Positions 54,593 through 64,000 of a DNA stretch of 64,000 nt are shown here, piece by piece. The stretch covers positions 29,289,644 to 29,353,643 of the forward strand of contig NC_092806.1 of NCBI RefSeq assembly GCF_040954645.1. Reading direction: 5' to 3'. Position numbers and translations under genes: made by a program. How positions within the stretch are numbered: position 1 is the first letter of the stretch; every line of letters starts with the position of its first letter. The notes below the pieces were generated by a model that was given only the letters and a program-made list of their open reading frames with translations, searched no databases and was not told the DNA's origin. This stretch comes from Diabrotica undecimpunctata (lineage: Eukaryota > Arthropoda > Insecta > Coleoptera > Chrysomelidae).

Positions 54593-55849
54593 TTATTATA
54601 TCATTTCAATGTTCTGTTTAAACACACTCTATAAATGCACCAAGTGCTACTTCTTTCCTGACCTAACTACTGAATAAGCCCATTGCAGCGGGGGCAAAGG
54701 ATTTTATTTCGATTTTTGATTGCTGATGTAATAATTCAAGAATTTTCCAATATTTCTAATATTTTTGACATGTGTTAAATAAGGCTTAATGGTTTGTATG
54801 ATTTTGTCACAGTATAGTTAATTTACTCAGATTTTGGTATAAACGTTACCATTGCGTTTTTACAAAAAATAGCTATATATCCCAGAGCTAGCCTTATCGT
54901 TGTAGCTTCTAGACTCTTCTAAGACTCTTCGCTTTTTGAATGAAGGCTGCTCTTGGTTTTTCAGTTCTAGCTTCGGCACTACTTTTTCATTGACGGAAAG
55001 TTGTACACATTCAATTTCTGTTTTGTGGATTATTATGGTTTTTTCTTCTTGCTGTGAACTTTTAGATCATATTTCCTTCTAGTTTGTACTTCATTTATTA
55101 ATACTTGTATGTTTATTATCACTAATAATTATTGCGCAATCTTACATATTTGACTTTTGTACAATGATAGCTAAGACTTTAAAATTCATTATCTTTGTTT
55201 GTGGTGTACCTGTTTTCAAATCTTATTTTTGTATATTATTTTTATTTTAATATTTTTGATTCATTAAATTGTTGTGTGGTTTTAAATCACTGCTCATGAC
55301 ACTTAGCAAATCTAGAAAACAAGTTCATTGACATTTTCTATTCATATTTACATTGGTAACTGTCCTGTTTACCAGGTATATCTAACTAATCTATTGTGTC
55401 ATATGTAATAGTCTGCTGTATGCTAGTATTGCGGTTTAAGGGAGTGTAGCGGGGTCGTCTGCCATTTCTTGGGCCTACTGGGCATGGGAAGGTAACAGGG
55501 ATAGTACTACGATTCAACCGCATATGATTACAACTGGTTTTACCCAAGGTATCATAATTTCTTTAATAATAAATATGGTTTTATAATATTTTGGTCAGAC
55601 CTATTTCAAGGTAGAATCCAATAGTGTAGTAATGAACGTATAATTAGAATTTTGCCCCGAAGTTAACTTTTACTATTTGAAGTAAAAAAAAAATTGGTTA
55701 AAATCGGTTAACAACTTTATATTTCACACAATTGTGTTCAATCTAAAGACCTATGTAAGGAGGTTGTTTTTTGTGTGATATAATGTTCTTGATATATTTA
55801 GTAGAATATTATCATAATCATTATCTTTGCCTTTATAGCTATGTTGAGT
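54593..55849. other. Unassigned spacer
   Basis: A minus-strand patch near 54650-54760 (LELLHQQSKIEIKSFAPAAM) may belong with the orphan frame at 54419-54592. Otherwise nothing recognised. Confidence 0.3.
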
Positions 55850-57345
55850 CTTCTTTTTCCTCAGCTTTTCCCTTTTTAGGGGTCGCTGTTGCTTACTCTT
55901 CGTCGTCACTCAGTTCTGTCCATCGGGTCTTCTCCACCTAAACCTTTATCTCTTAATTCTTCTGCCAAACAGGCCTTCCATCTTCTCCTCGATTTTCGTC
56001 TACCTCCCTTCCACCAACTTCTAACAGCTCTATCCTTCGTCCTACATAGTTTACATCTCTGCGTGTGATATGACCAAACCATTGCAGTATTTGTTCTTAA
56101 ATCTTTTTTGAGACTTTAGTCACCTCGGCTTTTTCCCTAATTACCCCGGATCTTTCCTTATTCGGTCCCTTCTAGTTTTACTTAACATCCACCGTAATAT
56201 TAATTTCTGCTACTTCCATCTCCTTTTCCTGAATCTTCTTTACAGGCCACATTTAACCGCTATACACCAACGTAGATCTCACCACACTCTTGTATAATTT
56301 TCCTTTCAGCCCTTCGCCGATTTTTCGATCACAAAGTACTCTGCTCATTATATTGCAGTTAAACCAACTAGCCTGTATCCTGAGGGCAATCTCTTGATCT
56401 AGCGTCCCATTTTCCGTTATGTAGAAACCAAGGAATTTAAATTCTCTTGGTCTTTCTAGTTTTTCTCCAAGCAATTCTATGTCCCCAACCATTCCTCTAC
56501 CTCCTAACCACATATACTCCGTTTTCGACCTGCTAATCATAAGCCTTTCCTATTCAATAGCCCTTCTTCAACCTTAAAACTTCTCCTTTAACATATCTTT
56601 GCTCTCCTCTACTCACACGAGTTTATCGAGAATCATCAGCAAAGAACATTGACCAAGGGGATCCCTCCCCTACTTTCTCTTTCACTACATCCATAAAGAG
56701 ATTAAACAGGTAAGGACTCAGTGAAGAGCCTTGGTGCAAACCACCCGTCACTGGAAAACTTTTAGTCAATCCAACACAAGTCCTTACTTTGATTTACACT
56801 ACCTCATACATATTCTTCATAAGCCTCACTTACTACTCAGAAACCCATTTCTTTCTTAAACATGTTTATAACTCTTGTCTAGGGACTGTGTTGTACGCCT
56901 TTTCAAGATTTATAAATACCAAATGTAGTTCTTTTTTCTTCTCGCCGTATTTCTCCATCAACTGTCTCAAAGGTTCACTTCCAGATTTTCATTGTGTGCG
57001 ACATTAACTTTATCCCTCTATAGTTCTTACAGTCCTGTATATCCCCTTTATCTTTATACAATGATTCCATCACACCCTCTGTCCATGCATTGGGCATCCT
57101 TTCTTTCTCATATATCCTACTCATCATTTGCCATAAAATATCGATCCCTTCCTCTCCTAGAGCCTTCCAAACCTCCACAGGTATTTCATCAGGTCCTACT
57201 GTCTTACCATTCTTCATTCTAGTTAACGACTCGACAACCTCATCTCTCGCTATCCCCGGTATTACATTCTCATTTGAGATCCCCCATCCTCTGTCTCTCC
57301 TCTGGTGTTCTTCATTTAGCAACTTTGTAAAGTACTCAGTTGTGT
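55850..57345 (-). mobile_element. LINE-G, nearly complete RT and C-terminus
   Basis: Minus strand: MLNEEHQRRDRGWGISNENV, IARDEVVESLTRMKNGKTVG, PDEIPVEVWKALGEEGIDIL, KDKGDIQDCKNYRGIKLMSH, then LEKAYNTVPRQEL (motif A), KVRTCVGLTKSFPVTGGLHQ with GSSLSPYLFNLFMDVV (motif B), GEGSPWSMFFADDS (motif C), SKTEYMWLGGRGMVGDIELL, REFKFLGFYITENGTLDQEI and KGKLYKSVVRSTLVYSG; then WFGHITRRDVNYVGRRIELL and VDENRGEDGRP. Catalytic aspartates are largely preserved but at least six frameshifts occur. Ends near an AAAAAGAAGACT tail. Confidence 0.9.
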
Positions 57346-58140
57346 ATTGTTATATGTTGTTATGCTATACTGAGTCGACCTCACTTATTCAATTTCTCCA
57401 TAAGTTTCTATCTTCGATCATGCTAATATGAATCCCTTTTACCAACATATTCTGTCTAAGCATCCCCCTCGTCTTCTTTGGTCTTCCTGTCGTACTCTTT
57501 CCTCTTGCAGATGAAGCAATTATTCGTATTGAATGATTACCGTCTCATCGATGAACATGCCCGAATCATCTTAACCTGTGCTTTCTCATCCCTAGACCTC
57601 CCCTTATATACTCATTCTTAATTGTATCCTTTTTTGTCACTCCATCACTGAACTATCTAAACTGTCACACATCCATCCAAAAATTCTCGTTTCTTCATTG
57701 TACAACATGAATTAGTCGTTCCCCCTTTCTTTTTAACTGCCCAACGTTGTTCCGTTTCGTGGTAGTTTTATATAATTTCCTTTTAGTTGCGTGGACAACT
57801 TTCTATCAAACAACACACCACTCGCTTGCTGCCAATGCATTTATCCCGCCCTGATTCTACTGCATGCATCTTCATATATTTCCTCATTCCTCTGTAATAC
57901 CAATCCTAGGTAGTTAAAAACTATTACTTTTTACATATTAGTTTACCATTCAGTTATCATTTTATTTGTAGTCACTCAATTTTTAAACGAACATTCCAAA
58001 TACTCTGTTACTGTCTTACTAAGTTTTAAAACTTTTTTTCAAGCCCTAGTCTTGACTGTGCCAGTTTTTATTCTAAATCCCTCTCAGTTTTTCCTACTAA
58101 GACTACATTATCATCACACATTAAGCACCAGGGAATGTTA
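57346..58140 (-). mobile_element. LINE 3' part, LINE-G relative
   Basis: Minus strand: PWCLMCDDNVVLVGKTERDL (motif C, ADD degraded to CDD), KTVTEYLECSFKN, FNYLGLVLQRNEEIYEDACS, WQQASGVLFDRKLSTQLKGN, then FGHVHR..GNHSIRIIASS and ARGKSTTGRPKKTRGM. Frames change repeatedly. At about 58140 the sequence switches to a different LINE (motif C FADAQ). Confidence 0.75.
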
Positions 58141-59180
58141 AACTGTAGTTTACAAGAACCAATCTTCACATACTCACCGGTAACTTCTTTCTTATTGAGC
58201 GCGTACCACAGATTCTCTAGAGGAACTATACCATATTCTTTCTTAAGATCATTTGGGCATCAGCAAAGAAGGGTGTAAATAGCTTCTGTTCTTCCACCGT
58301 TATTCCCATGCTTCGACATTTACACATCCATTCCTGTAGGGATCTGTCTCGATAAATCTTAAATAGGATGGGTGATAAACTACATACTTGTCTCAAACCT
58401 TTTGCTGTTTTAAACTCGGCGTTCCTATTTTAGTTTTTCCAGAGTTCTCATAATATTTTTGAGTAGCTTTATTAAGAATTGGATTCAATTTCAGTGAATT
58501 TCCTTCGGCAACTGTGAAGTCATATGTTTTTTTAAGTCTATTAAGGCTATATGAGTTTCTCTATTACTCTTTTTTTTTTCTACAAAGATCTTCAATGTAA
58601 ATAAATTATCTACGACGGATAGTCCAGCTCTGAACCCTGCTCTTCAGGTTGTTCGTCTTAAATGTTTACTTCTAGTAGGTTTCGTAATATTTTGGAGTAT
58701 AATCTGCCTATTGTTGTATTACTGCTATCCTTTTTAATTTGTAGGATCAGTTTTTGCGCCTTTCTTGTCTATTGGTTTTGTTTCTATTCTGATTTGCATA
58801 AATCCAAACTAATTATGTGTGTAAGTAGTTTTATAGCCTTGTAGTGTGTGTAATGTTGTATCTCCCCTTTGTTTTCGTAAAGAGCTACTACTATACTGCT
58901 TCTCCACTCATCTGGCATTTATCCCAGTTCTCCCATAGTTCTATTAAATGAACCTGTTAGCCAATTTGGGTTCCTGTCTCTCCTATGTCTGTACACTTGC
59001 CTAGGAATATCATCTAGTTCAACTGCTTTACATGTCTTTTCTTTTGAGGTGCTTGAACAACTTCCTCCGTTAGTATTTTGGTGATTATTGCTGGTAATGT
59101 ATTTGTTAACTCAACTGGTTTCCTGTCAAATTCTTCACTTAATAAACTGTCAAAAGTACTTTTTCTATCGCTTCTTGACA
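58141..59180 (-). mobile_element. LINE RT, chimeric junction with the previous piece
   Basis: Minus strand: DSLLSEEFDRKPVELTNTLP, TAVELDDIPRQVYRHRRDRN, LTGSFNRTMGELG, PDEWRSSIVVALYENKGEIQ, LLTHIISLDL, later LQEWMCKCRSMGITVEEQKL and FTPFFADAQMILRKNMV (motif C as FADA). It joins 57346-58140 at GSCKL/QFNIPWCLMC, so two RT motif C segments sit back to back, indicating either a template switch or a nested insertion without visible ends. Confidence 0.72.
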
Positions 59181-59779
59181 TCATTTTCGTGAACTAGTAT
59201 CGTATTATTATCGTATTTTTTTTTCCACTTAAGGTCATAAACACTTCATTTTTAATCATCGACTTTGTAAAATTATAACATATTTATATGTATATGTTCG
59301 TTGGATTTTCCATTAATTTTTGAAGTTAATGAACATTCTGAATGATTAATAAAACCGTTAATAATAAAAACACTAATTAGAATAAAACCAGAATATAATA
59401 AAGCTAATGGATTTTTGTTTCCATTAGTCATTCTACGGATCATTTGTCTTCACTGAATTATGAAAACCTAAAAATACACCAGCTGTGTATCTCCATGACT
59501 CCATCCCTATGTCCTTAAAGTTAACTTTTGTAAAACAAAGTTATCAAAGTGGTGTAACTTTCTTGTATACGTTCAATTTATTCATGGTAATATATAATAA
59601 AATACTTACATACGCAAGTCAAACAATAGTATAAAATATTGGTTCACAAATATGAGTAGAAAGTATAACATCCCTAACATATTATAAACACAAGGCATAA
59701 TATAAAATAATGCATACAGAATAGGATTCATGTTTAAATTTAAAAATTCACCATTGCTATGAAATACCTGACTGATGAG
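59181..59779. other. AT-rich spacer / LINE-J 3' UTR
   Basis: No coding signal; the part next to 59780 is probably LINE-J 3' UTR. Confidence 0.35.
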
Positions 59780-61600
59780 AAAATTCTTGATTGTTTTTTA
59801 AAATTGTAAATTTGGCAATTCAGTAATTGCAGAAGGCAGCTTGTTGTAAAAGTTTATACCATAAGAGTTTGGTCCGTCTCTACTTCTTTGGAGTCTGGTA
59901 GAACAGCATTAAGGCATGCTTATTTTTGCTCATGTCTGATGACATGAACAATACTCTCTAGAATAAATAGTGAAGGTTGAGTTAGTATGTGTAGTAAAAC
60001 AAATGCTTGCCGAAATTCTTTTTGATAGGACAAGCCAGCAATTATATTTACTACTCTTCTTTGCATGCGAAAGACAGCTTTGGCTCCAGCACTGTGACCT
60101 CATGCCAAAATTACATAGCTGATGTGTGAACGACACAGTGCAAAATAGGCCTGTGTTAATAGTGGGAATTGAGATGCACATTCAGAAAGTCTTCTCATTA
60201 GAAAAGTTGCACATCCGAATTTAGCAATAAGGGACCTTGAAACTATGAACTTTCCAACACAGTCCTGCATCCAAGTAAGCCTCCAAAAATTTTATTCGTT
60301 TGCCTTCATCCCCGGGAACTTTAGAATTTATTTGCTGAAAACCACTGTTCTGCATTAACTTGTGCTAGTCTTGATGCTTCTATGGCTGCATTAAGATCAT
60401 GATCTTTGCAGGTAATAGTAGTGTTATCAGCAAAAAGAGTAAATGAACTGGTGAGTTATGTTTGTGGAAGATCATTAATATAGATTAGAAATAAAAATGG
60501 TCCCGCTATTGACCCTTGAGGTCAATATCCGATATTTGTAGCTCGCTCTGCCGAACTCATTCCATCCTGCACACTCTGCTTTCTATTGGATAGGTAACTT
60601 GGGATCATTGCAATGTTAGTACCGCCAAACCCATATCGCTCCAACTTTCTGGGAAGAATTTCATGTGAAACACAATCAAATGCTTTACTTAGGTCACAGA
60701 ATGTAGCAGATAGATAACAGCTCTGCTTAAAAGCCTCTTGAATCTTCATCACTAGGTCCATGATGGCCTTTGTTGTATTTACACCCCTTCTAAAATCAAA
60801 CTGACTATTTGTAAACAAAATTTTTGATTCAAAATACTTAGCAATAATTGCTGCCATAAATTTCTAAAATACCTTTGATATTATAGGAAGGAGTGATATT
60901 GGCCTATAATTGGATGGGCATCATTGTCACACTTCTTATATACTGGTACCATCACTTCTTTTTTGGGGAGATCCAAAAAGATGCTTTCTTTAAAACAGTG
61001 ATTTATAAGTGTTGTTAAATGACTAGCAATGAGATGTTTTACGCCTTTTATTACATCAACAGAGAATCCGAAGTAGTTTCTACTTTTCTTGTTTACCATA
61101 TGTAAGTTAAAATATCTCTAATTTCAATGAGAGAAACCACTTTGACGGAAAATACTTCCCCGGACAGAGTGACGTCAAAATCTAAGGGATTGAAGAAGGA
61201 GGCTTGAATCTGGGTCTGCAAGTTACAAACAACATTGGTGCAGAAATCATTAAATTCGTTAGGTGAAATCTTTGTTTCCAACTTGCTATTAATTTTGGTT
61301 CGGTACTTGTTAGATTAGATGCTGTTGCAATTAGTTTATCATTGGCCTTTTGTTTAGCAGATTTTATTGCTAATTTGTAATATTTTTTGTGATTTGTTAA
61401 TAGATTTTTGTGAGCCAATATATGAAGCATATCATATTGCTCCTTTATTAAATGCAGAGTTTCTCTCATGGACTTCAAATCATCATAGAATCAGTTTATT
61501 AGTCGACTTTCATCAGTATGTTTTTTATAGAATTTTTGAGGAAAAGAGTGTAAGAAAGCATCACTTAATCCATTATGAAATGCAAACAATTTAGCTTTAA
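59780..61600 (-). mobile_element. LINE-J (CR1/Jockey-like), long RT with few lesions
   Basis: From 61600 on the minus strand: MKSMRETLHLIKEQYDMLHI, KKYYKLAIKSAKQKANDKLI, NEFNDFCTNVVCNLQTQIQA, SVKVVSLIEIRDILTYIW, then VNKKSRNYFGFSVDVIKGVK, FLDLPKKEVMVPVYKKCDND, MAAIIAKYFESKILFTNSQF, SATFCDLSKAFDCVSHEILP (motif A), YLSNRKQSVQDGM, PQGSIAGPFLFLIYINDLPQ (motif B), SFTLFADNTTITCKDHDLNA (motif C, FADD changed to FADN), AYFALCRSHISYVILA and RRVVNIIAGLSYQKEFRQAF with ILTQPSLFILESIVHVI. DLSKAFDCV...SYLSNR and LFADDTT are hallmarks of CR1/Jockey-superfamily LINEs. A stop follows NIGY in the VPQGS loop. Confidence 0.9.
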
Positions 61601-61744
61601 CAGTTAAGTCTTTCAGAAACTCCCATTTTCAAACTTCAACATATGAGAAAAAAGATGGTCAGATTACGTACCAATTTTTCTTTTATTTTCCATATCTATC
61701 TTTTTAGATCTCGCTTTATATATATATATTTAGGGATTCTACAG

Positions 61745-62130
61745 TATTCACTGCCTTCCCTCGCTCAACCGTTTCCATCTCTCTCTGTTGTTCCATTCTC
61801 CATCGTTTAGTCCTCTCTTACTCATGGCGTCGTCTACTTCGTTCCTCCAGGATTTTCGGGGTCGTCCTCTTTTCCTCCTTCCTATGGGGCTCCATTCGGT
61901 TATTCTCTTTATCCATCTGCTGTCGCTAGTTCTTCTTACATGTCCATACCACTTTAGTCTTTTTTGTTCTATATATGTTAGTATGTCTGTTTCTATTGAT
62001 GTTCTTTGCTTTATTTCGTCATTACTTCTCCTATCCATTCTTGTTACTCTGCAGCATCTTCGCAGACATTCCATCTCTGTTGCTACTATCTTACTGCTGT
62101 TTGCTACTTTATCTCGCTTTAATTTTACTT
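61745..62130 (-). mobile_element. LINE-F 3' end
   Basis: Minus-strand 108-codon open frame: MECLRRCCRVTRMDRRSNDE, IKQRTSIETDILTYIEQKRL, KWYGHVRRTSDSRWIKRITE, WSPIGRRKRGRPRKSWRNEV and GEWNNRERWKRLSEGRQ-stop at 61748. Intact C-terminus of a LINE-F-type protein; RT absent. Confidence 0.88.
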
Positions 62131-62869
62131 AATGTTCAATATAGTCGGGTTGACTTGTATACCTTTAATTTGTTATCCTTGAAAATGTTTTCCTTTGGTT
62201 CATGTATTAGGCAATGATAATAGTTGCGGTACCCACTCTTTTCTTCGGCTTCTTACGCTTTTTCCGAAACATGTATAAAGAAAGCTTTTAGCGGAAATTT
62301 TCTTTCATCCATTATTTGAATGTGTTCTTTCGAACTATTTCTGTATGTACTTATTCTCTCATTTAGTTCAGTTTTTATTACATAATTTCTTATCCTATGG
62401 ATCTAAGTACAACATTTAATTCGTCTTAGAAAATTTTTGCTAATGTCATATGATAAATATATTATAATGTATATGATATATTATGTTAGCAAAAATTTAG
62501 AACTTTGGGCTTTTCGGAGCATTTGTCCAAAAGATTGGCTGTCGTCTGTACGTGGATTAAAAGGTTCAAAACTTTAGGTATGTATTTAAAAGACCAGGCA
62601 GAATTCTGCAGTATCAGCTTGCAAATGATTATAGTGTTTACATTAGTACTAAAACAACGTTGTTTTAGGATATTTTAACAGTACATTTTCGACTTGCCTT
62701 TAGAGTATATCAACTCAAAACGAGTTAAAAAGTGTTGCCCTATCGACGTCAAACTAATAGAACACCTAATGCAACACTGTGTTTACCAAATTGCCATCAG
62801 CTCACTTTATCCGCGCTTTATTTATTTCAAACAGCAGACATCCCGTCTCTAACTGTTCCGTAAATTGTC
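62131..62869. other. Spacer with a 68-bp hairpin
   Basis: AAATTTTTGCTAA (62431-62443) is exactly inverted at 62486-62498 with an imperfect palindromic interior. No target duplication; nothing coding. Confidence 0.5.
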
Positions 62870-64000
62870 TGTGGAATTTTTCTCCCACCTTCTGAGATGC
62901 TTCTTAATTCTTGCTGAACAAAGTCCATATCGCGCTTCCATTCATCACAACTTAGGATCACGTTTAGGTACAAGATCTGTGTTTCCTACTGACAACTCTG
63001 AAGAACAGCAGTAGACTAAAATAGCATCGCTGACATCCTGGCTTTAACCTTCTCTGCTATTGGTTTCAGTCACTGGTGCACCCAGGTATTTGAACCTTGT
63101 CGGTCTCTCGTGCCGCTACAGAATGGTCAAGTGCTACAGAAATTTCGAAATACGCTACAGAATGGTCAAGTGCTACATATGGTCCATCTTGCTTTATGGC
63201 ATGGAAACGTGGACTTTGAAAAAAACATCTATCAACAAACTTGAAGCATTTGAAATGTGGTCATTGAGAAGAATGATGCGCATACCTTGGGTGGATAGAG
63301 TTCGAAACGATGACGTCCTTAAAAGAGCCGGCGTGGAAAGAGAACTCTTTGAATTAATTAAAAAACGCAAGATTGGTTACCTTGGGCACATATTGAGAGG
63401 AGCAAAATATGAAATACCACAGTTAATCCTACAAGGGAAGATCGAAGGTAGGAGAGGAGCCGGCCGCAAACAATTATCCTGGTTAAGGAATATTAAAGAA
63501 TGGACAGGAATACACAATACAGGCGAGCTGTGTCACGCCGCCAAGAACAGAATTCTAGTAATGAGATAGTCGCCTACGCACTTTGGTGTATGGCATGTTA
63601 AGAAGAAGAAGAAGAAGGTCTCTCGTGCCTGTTTTCATTTATGATGACCTCTTGATCTTGTGTTTCCGCTTGGTTCCTTGATATAAGCTTGAACTTGTTT
63701 TTTGTGAAAACTAAGTCCTGCCTGTGTAAGATTCTTGCAAGTATGATAATCATCTTGCAAGTTTCCCCTTTACAATCTGCTTAAGCTAGGTTTTTAAACG
63801 TTAGGTTAAACCTAGTTTCACCTGGGTTACCTGATAACTTTTTCATAATTCCTTTAAGAACAAAGTTGTATAACATAGTAGATAGTAAATTTCCTGCTCT
63901 GAATGTAAATTCAATCAGTCTCCTCTTAAGACCATGTTGGAATGACCATGAACGCTAAGGAAATATGACATTTTTGTGAAAATGTTATAGTAGAGTACGG
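62870..64000 (-). mobile_element. LINE-B, decayed, split by a LINE-A insertion
   Basis: Minus strand from 64000: AGNLLSTMLYNFVLKGIMKK (motif B region), a lost motif C, LVFTKNKFKLISRNQAETQD, EVIINENRHER / PTRFKYLGAPVTETNSREG across the insertion at 63114/63617, then SDAILVYCCSSEL and MDFVQQELRSISEGG with RKIPQTIYGTVRDGMSAV. This is the RT C-terminal part with the FKYLG.PVTE motif. The frame is broken by many stops. It continues beyond the window end. Confidence 0.75.
63115..63616 (+). mobile_element. LINE-A insert with 13-bp TSD and AAG tail
   Basis: GGTCTCTCGTGCC at 63102-63114 and 63617-63629 is a perfect target duplication. The insert encodes WSILLYGMETWTLKKTSINK, LEAFEMWSLRRMMRIPWVDR, KRKIGYLGHILRGAKYEI, LILQGKIEGRRGAGRKQ and SWLRNIKEWTG, stop at 63567-63569, and ends (AAG)5. 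Open frame 63060-63569 includes flanking codons upstream. Its 5' end has a 24-bp direct repeat GCTACAGAATGGTCAAGTGC-TACA (63115-63138, 63154-63177). Few lesions, so a fairly recent insertion. Confidence 0.95.

Noticed and set aside
57090..57431. Plus-strand 113-codon frame
   Set aside because: Antisense to LINE-G RT at 56975-57322.
61788..62132. 114-codon plus-strand open frame, hydrophobic
   Set aside because: Antisense shadow of the LINE-F C-terminus at 61748-62074.

Overview
This window looks like AT-rich insect nuclear DNA that consists almost entirely of old transposable elements. Non-LTR retrotransposons (LINEs) dominate. Also present are a Penelope-like element (PLE), mariner, PIF/Harbinger and piggyBac relics, an unnamed terminal-inverted-repeat (TIR) transposon, MITEs and short palindromic repeats. 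Splice-site-like candidate exons and the element types point to an arthropod, probably a beetle or another insect with a large repeat-rich genome; the species is an inference. I see no bacterial operons, rRNA, CRISPR array or convincing functional tRNA. Nearly every coding trace carries stops and frameshifts, so most of the window is a transposon graveyard.

I use my own labels for the LINE groups. LINE-A ends in (AAG)n and has a C-terminal GH..R..KY..L..I..GKI.G.R..GR...SWLKN pattern. LINE-B carries YADD and often ends in (ATG)n. LINE-C carries FADD and ends in EAYVQ-WT. LINE-D has a C-terminal zinc-finger-like tail. LINE-E has ..RPIMTYASETRPDT and ADDQ. LINE-F has WYGHV.RM....K....P..R.KRGRP. 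LINE-G has LEKAYD.VPR and EYMWLGG. LINE-H has an RNase H domain. LINE-J is CR1/Jockey-like.

Layout. 1-6 kb: LINE-E, a 1.3-kb mariner with TIRs, LINE-A, LINE-B, LINE-C. 6.1-6.6 kb: a hammerhead-ribozyme-like fold with a truncated second copy. 8-9.9 kb: LINE-D. 12.09-14.28 kb: a 2.2-kb TIR transposon carrying a decayed gene. 15-18 kb: short palindromic repeat 'P', LINE fragments, (TA)36. 19-20 kb: foldback repeats. 20-24.5 kb: LINE-A copies, one split by a 943-bp Harbinger element with TTA target duplication. 24.8-28.1 kb: a 60-bp perfect inverted repeat, a PLE (reverse transcriptase plus GIY-YIG) holding a nested LINE-A with 12-bp target duplication, and a 234-bp MITE. 28-36 kb: repeat P copies, LINE-A, an RNase H domain, an endonuclease-bearing LINE. 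38-43 kb: stacked LINE-F/E/C. 45-47.6 kb: mariner and piggyBac relics, then the best preserved LINE-A. 49-54.6 kb: candidate host exons, an orphan reading frame and LINE-B/F. 55.8-64 kb: LINE-G, LINE-J, LINE-F and LINE-B, the last interrupted by a LINE-A with 13-bp target duplication.

The elements do not form a pathway. They are a record of nested insertions whose order can be read from the interruptions: LINE before Harbinger, PLE before LINE-A, repeat P before the TIR transposon, and LINE-E before repeat P. The most unusual items are the ribozyme-like fold, the repeat P family, and the TIR transposon with its unnamed protein family.
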